Shown: positions 1-7,241, counted from the stretch's first letter. The stretch is 13,602 nucleotides of DNA from Acidimicrobiales bacterium (GCA_030039575.1 JASHVH010000181.1:1-13602); one strand, 5' to 3'. Notes: generated from the sequence alone by a model not told the origin. Numbers and translations: made by a program.

Positions 1-660
1 CCGGGCCCCCCGGCCGCCGGCCCGCGACCGGGCCGCCGTAGCCACGGCTCCCGTCGCCTCCGCCTCACCGGGTGGCGCGCCGGCGTCGCCGCCATCGAAG
101 TCGGGACCGTCCGGGGCGTCTGTTCTGCGCCGGCGCGAGCGCCGGTCCCGGGCCTCCGTGGCACTATCACCCGGCCCGGAGGCCGTCTGTGCGGACCGGT
201 CGCTACCAGCCGGGCGGCCTTCCGACGTCGCGTCCGGTCCGCCCGCAACCACAAGGTCCTTGCGCACCCTGCGCTTGACTACCGGGGGAGACCCTGGACG
301 GGTGTCGCCGATCTTCGGTTTGGACGGGGCTGGCGCCGGCGGCCCCTCGGTCAATACTTGCGTCACCAGAGGCGCCTCTTCGGCACCTTCGCCGTCGGGC
401 GGCCCGACCACCGAGATCGCCGCGTGGCGGCCGCGACCTCCGCGTGAACCCCGCCGGCGACGCCGGGAGACCTTCGCTACCGAACCGTCCGCCCCGGTAT
501 CGCCACCAGGGTCGCCGGTGGCGTCCGTTGAGTTATCAGGTGCGGCGGGCGACCAATCTCGTCCCCGGTCGTCCATCGCAGGCTTCTCTTCCCCGTCCTG
601 GCCGTAGTCGGCCGGACCGGAGCTGGCGTTGCCTGCTGCGCCAAGCACTGGATCCGACAT
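1..660 (-). CDS. Probable ribonuclease E/G, disordered N-terminal region (partial, runs off left edge)
   Basis: Open from an ATG at 660 to the window edge: 220 codons with no stop, so only the N-terminus is present. The start has a purine-rich Shine-Dalgarno stretch (GGAAGGGAAAG on the minus strand) just upstream. The visible part is low-complexity, rich in Gly, Asp, Pro, Ala and Arg, with basic blocks at residues 65-79 (SRRRRRGSRGGRGRH), 129-134 (KRRVRK) and 173-179 (RRSRRRR), separated by acidic stretches. No catalytic domain is visible. Actinobacterial RNase E/G proteins often carry a long disordered, Arg-rich extension before the S1 and catalytic domains, and in this phylum the gene commonly lies downstream of rodA and upstream of rplU-rpmA-obg. 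The identification therefore rests on composition and gene order, not on a domain. Arg-rich blocks of this kind usually bind RNA. Another protein with a disordered N-terminus is possible. Confidence 0.5.
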   Translation of the reverse strand, partial: MSDPVLGAAGNASSGPADYGQDGEEKPAMDDRGRDWSPAAPDNSTDATGDPGGDTGADGSVAKVSRRRRRGSRGGRGRHAAISVVGPPDGEGAEEAPLVTQVLTEGPPAPAPSKPKIGDTRPGSPPVVKRRVRKDLVVAGGPDATSEGRPAGSDRSAQTASGPGDSATEARDRRSRRRRTDAPDGPDFDGGDAGAPPGEAEATGAVATAARSRAGGRGAR

Positions 661-776
661 TGAAACTTTCCCTTCCAAGCAGGCGCGCTCTGGAGCACGC
701 CGTGCGCACGTCGCGAACGGAACGCCTGGTGACGTCCCCGGCCGGGCAGCGGGAGCCCAGCCGCGCGCCGTCGCGC

Positions 777-782
777 CTTATC
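777..782 (-). promoter_or_regulatory. Possible -10 box for the RNase E-like gene
   Basis: GATAAG on the minus strand matches four of six positions of TATAAT and lies in the only AT-rich patch of an otherwise very GC-rich spacer, next to the palindrome CAAATTTG. No good -35 element is present at 16-18 nt. Transcription from here would give a leader of about 110 nt. This is a weak prediction. Confidence 0.22.
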
Positions 783-936
783 GTTGAACAAATTTGCTGG
801 CCCACGCCATGACCCGGCCGCGCCCCTGATGAAGGCTCCGCCTGCGCGGAGCTCACCCCAAGAGGCCTGACCGGACTGCACGAGCTGCTCGCCACGACAG
901 CTCCCCGCATTTCTCGTCCTCTCGCAAGACTTCTGC

Positions 937-970
937 AAAAGCGGGACCAGAGCCGGCTCATCGGTCCCGC
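937..970 (-). terminator. Intrinsic terminator ending the mre-mrdA-rodA operon
   Basis: On the minus strand GCGGGACC (970-963) pairs perfectly with GGTCCCGC (948-941), followed directly by TTTT (940-937). The 14-nt loop contains the self-complementary GAGCCGGCTC. A perfect GC-rich stem of eight pairs followed by a U run is the classic Rho-independent design, and it lies about 150 nt after the rodA stop codon with no gene between. The U run is short, so read-through into the RNase E-like gene remains possible. Confidence 0.6.
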
Positions 971-1123
971 CCCGAGGGCCTTAGAGCCGCTTGTCCCGAA
1001 CGAGGTCATCTCATCATCGAGTGTAGCGAGCGAGCACCGAGAAACCTGGGGACTGGCTGAGAGTGACCTGAGCGTAAGGTAAGGACGGCACGAAAACCGC
1101 CACCGGCCAGGTCACCTCGAGGG

Positions 1124-2323
1124 TCAGCTCAAACGCCGCATCCCCACGTTCACCACCAACCCGATCGCCACCCAGTCGACGACCAGGGAGGATCCTCCGT
1201 AGCTCATAAACGGCAGGGTGATACCGGCCACCGGCATGATGCCCATGGTCATGCCGACGTTCTCGAACACCTGGAACATGAGCATGGCCAGCACGCCGAC
1301 GCAGATGAGGGTCCCGGCCAGGTCGCGTGAGACGATGGACGCCCTCCATGACCGCCAGACCACGATCCCGAACAGGGCCAGCAGCAACGCCGAGCCGACG
1401 AAGCCGAACTGTTCGGCCATGGCGGTGAAGATGAAGTCCGTGTCCTGGTTGGGCACGTAGGACAGGTTCGTCTCGGGCCCCTTGAACAGGCCCTTGCCGC
1501 TGATACCCCCGTCGGCGATGGCCGCTTTGGACTGGTCGAGGTTGTACTCGATCGAGGCGGCATACGGGTTACTGGCGTTGTCCGTGGTCGCCACCCCGCT
1601 GGGCGCCTCCAGGAACGTGATCAGGCGGTCCTTCTGGTACTGCTTCAGGATGCCGGTCTCCGACACCCCCCCAATGGCGACGACGGCCAGGACGGCCAGG
1701 ACGACCATATGCCGGCCTTTGGTGCCGGCCATCAGGAGCATGCCGATGAGCACGACGGCCAGCACCATGGCGCTGCCGAGGGCGTCCTGCTTGTAAATGA
1801 GGAGGAAGGGGACTACAGAAAGGGCCAGCACCAGCGCCACGACGCGGCCGGTCACGTTGCCCTTCCGGCTGGCCAGCAGCGCGGCCAGCGAGATGATGAA
1901 CGTGACCTTGACCAGTTCGGCCGGTTCGACCTCGATGCTCCCGACCTGGATCCATGAGGTGGCGCCGAGCGTCGTCCGCCCAATGGCCAGCGTGGCCAGC
2001 AGGAGCAGGATGCTCCCGATGTAGAGGACCGGGGCCCAAGAAAGGTAACGCTTGTAGTCGAAGAGGATGGTGAGCAGGAAGGCCCCGAAAGCGACGACGG
2101 CGTACGTCAATTGCTTGGTCATCTCGGCCTCCGGGTTCGAGCCGGCGGCGGCCAGGGGGACCCGGGTGGTCGAGTAGATCATGAGCACCCCGAGCGCGGT
2201 CAACCCGGCCCCGGCGGCAATAAGCAAGACATCCACGTGCCGCCACGCCGGCGACGCCACTGGGCGCCTCGGCACAGCCGCGGTGGCGCTCGGCGAGGCC
2301 GGCGGGAGGGTCGTAAGCGCCAT
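1124..2323 (-). CDS. rodA: RodA, SEDS-family peptidoglycan glycosyltransferase
   Basis: A 399-residue multi-pass membrane protein that polymerises lipid II into glycan strands during elongation, working as a pair with the class B PBP encoded just upstream. Recognisable SEDS elements are the GATSWIQVG loop (120-128), the periplasmic stretch NLDQSKAAI (261-269) and TDFIF (295-299), whose Asp296 corresponds to the catalytic aspartate, and the C-terminal ITLPFMSYGGSS (368-379) that marks this family. The start chosen is the ATG at 2323: it overlaps the PBP2 stop codon as TGATG, implying translational coupling. An upstream in-frame start would extend the protein 19 residues back into the PBP2 gene without adding conserved sequence. 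The usual QPSE after the WI motif reads EPAE here, and the usual QPDLGT reads QDALGS (179-184), both noted under findings. FtsW is the paralogue alternative, but the mre neighbourhood favours RodA. Confidence 0.95.
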   Translation of the reverse strand: MALTTLPPASPSATAAVPRRPVASPAWRHVDVLLIAAGAGLTALGVLMIYSTTRVPLAAAGSNPEAEMTKQLTYAVVAFGAFLLTILFDYKRYLSWAPVLYIGSILLLLATLAIGRTTLGATSWIQVGSIEVEPAELVKVTFIISLAALLASRKGNVTGRVVALVLALSVVPFLLIYKQDALGSAMVLAVVLIGMLLMAGTKGRHMVVLAVLAVVAIGGVSETGILKQYQKDRLITFLEAPSGVATTDNASNPYAASIEYNLDQSKAAIADGGISGKGLFKGPETNLSYVPNQDTDFIFTAMAEQFGFVGSALLLALFGIVVWRSWRASIVSRDLAGTLICVGVLAMLMFQVFENVGMTMGIMPVAGITLPFMSYGGSSLVVDWVAIGLVVNVGMRRLS

Positions 2324-4515
2324 CAGCCGTTCGCCCCGCCCGCTGCATAGGTCGTGGTCGTAGTGGACGGGTTGGCGCACGGCGCGCCCGGCGCTGTTGT
2401 GCTGGTCGTGGAACTGGCCGAGCCGTACGCAGTTGACGTCGTGGACGACGTGGACGACGTGGACGACGGCGGGGAACAGGCTGCCTGCTTCGCCGGTTGG
2501 TTGAGGCCGAAGAGCGTCTCGTACTCCTGCTCTACGGCAGGGGCGGCTACGTCCGCCCCGTAGCCCGATTGCTCGAAAACGGCGTCAACGGTGAACCGGG
2601 GGTCGGTGGCCGGGGCGAAACTGGTGAACACCGACGTGTCCTGCTTATAAGCCGGCCAGGTGACGGAGCCGGGTGCACATATCGTGTACGGGGCGCAGTA
2701 ATCGTCCACCTGGGCGGTGCCCGTCTTGCCCGCTATCGGGTACTGGCTGAGGGGGAAGCTCTTAAAGGCATCGTAAGCGGTGCCCCCGGGGGCGGCGGTG
2801 ACTCCTTCGAAACCCTGCAGCATGGCGTCACGCTCATAACCCGTAGGGACCGGCGGGTGGTTCTTCACTTGTGGGTAGTACAGCTTGATTATCTTGCCGT
2901 TCGGCCTGTCGGCCCGGCCGGGAGCCTCGACGGCCAGCGCGATATCAGGAACGTACAGAGTGCCGCCGTTGGCAAAGGCGGAGTAGGCGTCGGCCAACTG
3001 GAGCGGCGTCACGGAGTCCTGGCCCTCGCCGATCGCTTCTTGCACCTCGAAGCCCGGTTCCCACACGCTATCGGGGTAGTCCTTCGGGTACTGCGAGTGT
3101 TCTTTGGCCACGACCAGGGCGTCGGGGACAATGCCCGGATCCTCGCCAGGCAAGGCGATGCCGCTGAAGTGGCCGAGGCCGTACTCGGAGGCGACGGTCT
3201 GGAGCGGGTCAGGCCCCTTTAGGTCGCGGCCGGCATCGTACATCTGCCAGAACTGCCCGCCGAGGCTGTAGAAGTACGTGTCGCTCGACTCGGTTAGAGC
3301 GGTTTGGAGATCTATTGGGCCAAGCGGGATGTTGTCGTCGTCATGGAAGTTCTGGCCGCCGATCGAATAGGTGCCCACGTCGTCGTAATAGGCATACGGC
3401 GAGCGCAGGCCGTACTTCAGCATGGCTGTGGCCGTAATCAGCTTCCAGGTCGAACCGGGCGCGTACCCCGTTGAAATGGCCCGGTCGATGAGGGGGTAAT
3501 TGTTGGCCGGGTTGTTGTAGTACTTCCACCTCGCCTCGCTGATGCCGCCGAGGAAGTCGTCGGGGTTGTAGTCGGGGTAAGTGGCCAGGGCCAGGATCTG
3601 GCCGTTCCGCGGGTCCTCGACCACCATGGACGCCGCCGGGGCCCGGAAATATTGGCCGCTCACGCTGTCCGTCATCCCCCGGGCCTTTATCACCCAGTCG
3701 TTCAGGGCCTGCACGGCCGCCCGTTGGTCGTTGAGCGAGATCGACAGGACGAGGTTGTCACCCGGGACCGGGGGCCGGTAGCTGAGCAGCCCGAGCACCT
3801 GGCCCTGGGAGTCCACCTGCACCTTTTCCACTCCTGGCGTGCCCCGGAGGTAATCCTCGAAGCTGGCCTCGACCCCGGCCTGGCCGATCAACGAGGTCGT
3901 CTGGTAGCAGGGGATACCCGGCCCGCACTGTTCGTTTTTGACCTGTGCGTACTCGGAGCCGGTAATTCCGCTGATATAACCGACGATATTGGCCGTTGTC
4001 TCGCCCTGCGGGTAATACCGGACCGGTTCCGCCTGGACGCTTACGCCCGGCAAGAGGGACTGGTTCTCGTCTATGGCGAGCACGACCGCGTTGCTCACCC
4101 CTTCCTTCACGGGCACGGACTGGTAGGGGCTGTACTGGACGTTGTTGATGGCCGCTTTTACCTCGGCGGTGGGCTCACCGAGCAAAGCCGAAAGTTCGCC
4201 CACGATGCCGGGGTGGGCGGCCTCCGCCCCGGGGGCGACGGTCACCACCTGCTCGATCTTGTTCCCGGCAAGCAATACCCCATCGCGGTCGAATATTTCT
4301 CCTCGCGGGGCCGGGATGTACACCGTCTCGATCCCCTGGCCGGCCACCGATTTGACTGCGACGGTGTTGGCCTCGACGCCCTGGAGGTACCAGAGCCTCC
4401 CGAACAAAGCGGCGAAAAGGCACACCACCACGACCAGCACGGCCGTGGCCCGCAGCCGGGGCGAGTACTTGGGCGCGTTTGGTTCGGACGGAGGTGGGGA
4501 CGGCGGTTGCGCCAC
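2323..4515 (-). CDS. mrdA: Penicillin-binding protein 2, class B transpeptidase of the elongasome
   Basis: A 730-residue bitopic protein that cross-links peptidoglycan during side-wall growth; partner of RodA. One membrane helix at about residues 22-40 follows a short Pro-rich cytoplasmic tail. The dimerisation (pedestal) domain begins near PAPRGEIFDRDG (68-79). The transpeptidase domain from about 290 holds the three active-site motifs: STWK (355-358, nucleophile Ser355), SSD (410-412) and KTGTAQ (597-602). The extracytoplasmic part contains three cysteine pairs (197/203, 607/613, 680/713). After the fold ends near residue 672 comes a tail of about 58 residues made mostly of Ser, Thr, Ala and Pro, partly encoded by a 9-bp tandem repeat. 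The start is GTG at 4515, four nt after the mreD stop, with AGGGTGA inside the end of mreD as ribosome binding site. It overlaps rodA by one base. MrdA rather than FtsI is inferred from the mreD-rodA context. Confidence 0.95.
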   Translation of the reverse strand: MAQPPSPPPSEPNAPKYSPRLRATAVLVVVVCLFAALFGRLWYLQGVEANTVAVKSVAGQGIETVYIPAPRGEIFDRDGVLLAGNKIEQVVTVAPGAEAAHPGIVGELSALLGEPTAEVKAAINNVQYSPYQSVPVKEGVSNAVVLAIDENQSLLPGVSVQAEPVRYYPQGETTANIVGYISGITGSEYAQVKNEQCGPGIPCYQTTSLIGQAGVEASFEDYLRGTPGVEKVQVDSQGQVLGLLSYRPPVPGDNLVLSISLNDQRAAVQALNDWVIKARGMTDSVSGQYFRAPAASMVVEDPRNGQILALATYPDYNPDDFLGGISEARWKYYNNPANNYPLIDRAISTGYAPGSTWKLITATAMLKYGLRSPYAYYDDVGTYSIGGQNFHDDDNIPLGPIDLQTALTESSDTYFYSLGGQFWQMYDAGRDLKGPDPLQTVASEYGLGHFSGIALPGEDPGIVPDALVVAKEHSQYPKDYPDSVWEPGFEVQEAIGEGQDSVTPLQLADAYSAFANGGTLYVPDIALAVEAPGRADRPNGKIIKLYYPQVKNHPPVPTGYERDAMLQGFEGVTAAPGGTAYDAFKSFPLSQYPIAGKTGTAQVDDYCAPYTICAPGSVTWPAYKQDTSVFTSFAPATDPRFTVDAVFEQSGYGADVAAPAVEQEYETLFGLNQPAKQAACSPPSSTSSTSSTTSTAYGSASSTTSTTAPGAPCANPSTTTTTYAAGGANG
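2441..2467 (-). repeat. Three perfect 9-bp tandem copies inside the PBP2 gene
   Basis: The plus strand reads GTGGACGAC three times without change (2441-2449, 2450-2458, 2459-2467). The repeat is in frame, so changes in copy number would add or remove Ser-Ser-Thr triplets in the PBP2 tail without breaking the reading frame. Confidence 0.9.
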
Positions 4516-4519
4516 CGGA

Positions 4520-5146
4520 TCACCCTACCTTGGCCCGGACGCGCCGGCGCCTACGGCTGCGCGCCGCGGCGCGCCGCCGGTTGGGCAGGTCGGAGCCCGT
4601 CCCCGGCGGGCCGGCCGTCATCACGGGCGGGGCTGCACTACGCGCCCCCAGCGCCCAGTACATCAGGCCCACCGCCGGCAGCGAAAACAACGCCGCATAA
4701 GTGGCTTCGATCACGACCACCTCGACAAGCCATCTCTTCCCGGGGGCGATCAGCTGCGCCTGCCCGACGAGGTAGCCGATAACGACGAACAGCACGACTC
4801 CGAGCGCCGTGCCTGCCGCGGCGATGGCGGGGACGATCCACAAGCGCAGGCGCAAGAAGTTCGTCCTGGCCCAGCCGGCTGCGAAGCCGGCCAGGCAAAA
4901 GGCCAGCGCAGACAACCCGAACGGTGTGTCCTGCAAGAAAAGGTCGCTCAGGAGGCCCGCCGCGAACCCCACGACGGCGCCCTCGTCCGGGCCCCCCACG
5001 TACCCGGCGCACACTGCCAGGAGCAGCATGAAGTCGGGGGCCACGGTGTCGACGCGAAAGTCCGCACCGAAGGTCGTCTGGACCAGGATGCCCAACAGGA
5101 GCACGATCAAGACCTTGAGCCCGGTCTTGACCCATCGCCCGCTCAC
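4520..5146 (-). CDS. mreD: MreD, membrane protein of the elongasome
   Basis: A small integral membrane protein of 208 residues from the chosen start. It has about five or six hydrophobic segments, beginning at residues 9-25, and acts with MreC to couple cytoplasmic MreB to PBP2 and RodA. The signature-like stretch DTPFGLSALAFCLAGFAAG in the middle is typical of MreD. The start is GTG at 5146, preceded by GGGTGA seven nt upstream; the helix then begins within ten residues, as is normal for the family. A longer frame from an ATG at 5257 would add 37 residues without membrane or family character and would run through the structured element upstream, so I reject it. The last 35 or so residues form a Pro/Gly linker followed by an Arg cluster (RSRRRRRVRAKVG), a basic tail probably on the cytoplasmic side. 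Sequence conservation in MreD is low; identity rests on topology and position between mreC and mrdA. Confidence 0.9.
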   Translation of the reverse strand: MSGRWVKTGLKVLIVLLLGILVQTTFGADFRVDTVAPDFMLLLAVCAGYVGGPDEGAVVGFAAGLLSDLFLQDTPFGLSALAFCLAGFAAGWARTNFLRLRLWIVPAIAAAGTALGVVLFVVIGYLVGQAQLIAPGKRWLVEVVVIEATYAALFSLPAVGLMYWALGARSAAPPVMTAGPPGTGSDLPNRRRAAARSRRRRRVRAKVG

Positions 5147-5175
5147 GGCGCCGTCACCCGGCCGTGCGTAGCTAT

Positions 5176-5314
5176 AGGCGTTCCGGGAACATGGTGAAGG
5201 AGAGACGGCGGCGGTTCGCTCCACGAGGTCCGGGAACGTGCCTGTCTTGCACGGCATTTGTAGTTATGACAGGAGCTAGTCGCCGCCATCTCTCTCACGT
5301 AGTTCCCGAAGCCT
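5176..5314 (-). other. Long imperfect inverted repeat in the mreC-mreD gap (candidate structured RNA or palindromic element)
   Basis: The arms are 5176-5213 and 5281-5314 on the plus strand. AGGC pairs with GCCT, TTCCGGGAAC with GTTCCCGAA (one bulge), a shorter GTGA/TCAC patch follows, then GAGAGACGGCGGCG with CGCCGCCATCTCTC, where the single exception becomes a G-U pair in minus-strand RNA. That is about 30 pairs around a 67-nt loop. Inside the loop, GAGC/GCTC (5273-5276 with 5218-5221) and GACAG/CTGTC (5268-5272 with 5242-5246) can continue the fold. The element lies between two co-directional genes otherwise expected to be almost contiguous. It may be an RNA regulator, a processing site or a MITE/REP-like insertion; I do not recognise a known family. 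Confidence 0.6.
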
Positions 5315-5363
5315 CTGTACGTCCGGCTCCGCAGCGCCCTCGAAAAACCAGCCCCACAGGCAC

Positions 5364-6200
5364 TCAACCTGTTTGCGGGGACCACAGCAGGACTCGCACG
5401 AACTGCACGTTGACCAGGTCGGCGTACGGTTTGGCCGACATGGTCAGCTGGAGCCCACCAGCCGGGGCGTAGACCGAAGCGACGGAGCCGACGGGTATCC
5501 CGGGTGGGAACCGCTCGCCCTGGAGCCCACTGGTAACCAGGGCCTGGCCCTTCTTGACTTGCGCGCCGACCTCGACGTTCTCCACCTGTAGGAGGTTGCC
5601 CTCTCCCTCGCCCGCCGCCGCGCCGACTATCCCGCTGCTCACTACCCGTACGCCCACAGTGAAGCTGGGGTCGTCGATCAGGGTAATGGTGGCCAAACGA
5701 GACGACACAGACGTGACACTGCCTAAGAGGCCACCCGCCGATACGACGGGTTGCCCGACGACGATGCCCGAGGTGGCGCCCCGGTTTATCTCCAGTGATT
5801 GCTCGAAATTGGCGCTCCCGACGTCGATGACCTGGGCGGCCACGCTAGGGATATTACCCAGGTAGGTCAAGTGTTCTTGGGCCAGCACCTGCTGCGACTG
5901 CTCCAGTTGGCTCTCGGCCTGGACGTACATATTTTGCTCCGCAGCCAGATCCTGGCGAAGCGTCTCATTTTCTTTTTGCAGGGTGCCGTAGTTGGCTGCG
6001 CCGTATAAAAAATTGCCTATTGGTTCGAGGGCGGAATGGACATCTGATTGGAAAGGGTTGGCCACGTCGCGTGCGTACTGGCGGATCTTGGTGAAGATCT
6101 GCTGGCTACTGGTGCGGTCGGACAGCGTTATCAGGGTCACGCCGAGGAGCACTAGCACCAGCAATAAGAACCGGCCGCGCGGGCGCCGGGGGGCAGCCAC
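5364..6200 (-). CDS. mreC: MreC, periplasm-side scaffold of the elongasome
   Basis: A 278-residue bitopic protein that bridges MreB/MreD to PBP2. A basic N-terminus (AAPRRPRGR) is followed by one membrane helix at about 11-26. Residues 74-112 are rich in Glu, Gln and Leu with heptad-like spacing, the coiled coil by which MreC dimerises. The twin beta-barrel domain covers about 120-270 and contains the family hallmark FPPGIPVGSV (231-240), along with INRGATSGIVVGQPVV (139-154). The length is in the usual MreC range. The start is GTG at 6200, 12 nt after the mreB stop, with AAGG overlapping the end of mreB as a likely ribosome binding site. Unlike the other junctions of this cluster, 217 nt separate its stop codon from mreD. 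Confidence 0.95.
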   Translation of the reverse strand: MAAPRRPRGRFLLLVLVLLGVTLITLSDRTSSQQIFTKIRQYARDVANPFQSDVHSALEPIGNFLYGAANYGTLQKENETLRQDLAAEQNMYVQAESQLEQSQQVLAQEHLTYLGNIPSVAAQVIDVGSANFEQSLEINRGATSGIVVGQPVVSAGGLLGSVTSVSSRLATITLIDDPSFTVGVRVVSSGIVGAAAGEGEGNLLQVENVEVGAQVKKGQALVTSGLQGERFPPGIPVGSVASVYAPAGGLQLTMSAKPYADLVNVQFVRVLLWSPQTG

Positions 6201-6212
6201 TGCTGCGACAGC

Positions 6213-7241
6213 CTACCTTGAGCTAGTCATGAGCACGTCGGATAGTACGCCGAGTTGCTCCAGGCACTGCCCGCTCCCGAAGGCGACCGAGTGCAGCGGG
6301 TTGTCGGCGATCACTATCGGCATGCCCGTCTCAGCAGCCAGCCTGGCGTCCAGCCCATGCAACAGGGCACCTCCACCGGTGAGGACTATGCCCTGCTCCA
6401 TGATGTCGGCCGCCACCTCGGGCGGCGTCTTGTCGAGCGTTACCTTGACGGCATCGACGATGGCGGCCACGGGTTCTTCGATGGCTTCCCGGATCTCCTC
6501 CGTCGTGGTGACGATCGTCTTGGGCAGCCCCGAGATGAGGTCCCGGCCGCGGATCTCGGCGCTCACCTCGTCCTGGAGGGGGCAGGCCGACCCCAAGGCG
6601 ATCTTGATCTCTTCCGCCGTGCGCTCTCCCAGCGCCAAGCTGTACTCCTTCTTGATGAAGGCGATGATGGCTTCGTCCAGCTCGTCCCCGGCGATGCGCA
6701 CGGACTGGCTGGTAACGATCCCCCCCATCGAGATCACCGCCACCTCCGTCGTGCCGCCGCCTATGTCGACGACCATGTTGCCGGTCGGCTCGTGGACCGG
6801 GAGGCCGGCCCCGATCGCCGCTGCCATCGGCTCTTCGATGATCCATGCCTGACGGGCACCGGCCGCCTCGGCCGCGTCCATCACGGCCCGTTTCTCGACC
6901 CCCGTAACCCCGGATGGCACGCAGATCACCATTTCCGGCTTCGACAAGCGGCTCGGGTGCACCCGCCGGATGAAGTAAGCCAGCATCTTCTCGCAGATCT
7001 CGAAGTTGGCGATGACGCCGTCGCGCAGCGGCCGGACGGCCTGGATGTGGGCCGGCGTGCGGCCGATCATCCTCTTGGCCTCGAGGCCTACCGCAAGCGG
7101 GCGGGCGTCGCGCGCGTCGATGGCCACCACCGATGGCTCGTTAAGGACGATGCCGCGCCCCTGCAGGTAGACAAGGGTGTTGGCGGTGCCCAGGTCCACT
7201 GCAAGGCCCCGCCTAAATGATGAGAAAAGTCTGTCGCGCAC
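6213..7241 (-). CDS. mreB: MreB, bacterial actin homologue
   Basis: A 342-residue actin-fold ATPase that forms membrane-bound filaments and positions the elongation machinery. The nucleotide-binding signatures are all present: phosphate 1 loop DLGTANT (16-22), catalytic-Glu region EEP (136-138), phosphate 2 loop DIGGGTTE (159-166) and adenosine motif LTGGGALLHG (287-296). The N-terminus (RDRLFSSFRRG) is short and amphipathic, as expected for membrane binding. Length matches the family. The start is GTG at 7241, with TAGGAGG 12 nt upstream, slightly long spacing but the only good site. It leads the mreBCD-mrdA-rodA cluster and is separated from ndk by 123 nt containing a nested hairpin. Mbl-type paralogues look alike, but the adjacent mreCD favours MreB. 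Confidence 0.97.
   Translation of the reverse strand: MRDRLFSSFRRGLAVDLGTANTLVYLQGRGIVLNEPSVVAIDARDARPLAVGLEAKRMIGRTPAHIQAVRPLRDGVIANFEICEKMLAYFIRRVHPSRLSKPEMVICVPSGVTGVEKRAVMDAAEAAGARQAWIIEEPMAAAIGAGLPVHEPTGNMVVDIGGGTTEVAVISMGGIVTSQSVRIAGDELDEAIIAFIKKEYSLALGERTAEEIKIALGSACPLQDEVSAEIRGRDLISGLPKTIVTTTEEIREAIEEPVAAIVDAVKVTLDKTPPEVAADIMEQGIVLTGGGALLHGLDARLAAETGMPIVIADNPLHSVAFGSGQCLEQLGVLSDVLMTSSR

Larger units (their letters stand above)
661..1123. other. 463-nt intergenic region between rodA and the RNase E-like gene
   Basis: No convincing gene on either strand. Read on the minus strand it holds, in order, an intrinsic terminator (970-937), a hairpin with six paired bases (903-882), another with six pairs (852-835), a short AT-rich patch with the palindrome CAAATTTG (789-796), a possible -10 box (782-777), and the Shine-Dalgarno of the downstream gene. 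Several overlapping frames are open here but their products are Arg/Ser-rich with no family resemblance. The region probably separates the elongasome operon from the next gene and serves as its promoter and leader. Confidence 0.6.

Noticed and set aside
1020..1025. TACACT as a -10 box on the minus strand after rodA
   Set aside because: No -35 element, and it lies upstream of the strong terminator at 937-970, so it would drive nothing but a short transcript.
3652..5197. Long plus-strand frames opposite PBP2 and mreD (376 and 351 codons)
   Set aside because: They lie antisense to genes with intact motifs, encode Arg/Pro/Gly/His-rich sequence without family character and overlap each other; long antisense frames are usual at this GC content.
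5147..5257. Extended MreD start at 5257 adding 37 residues
   Set aside because: The added part has no membrane or MreD character and crosses the inverted repeat; the GTG at 5146 has a ribosome binding site and puts the first helix at the N-terminus.
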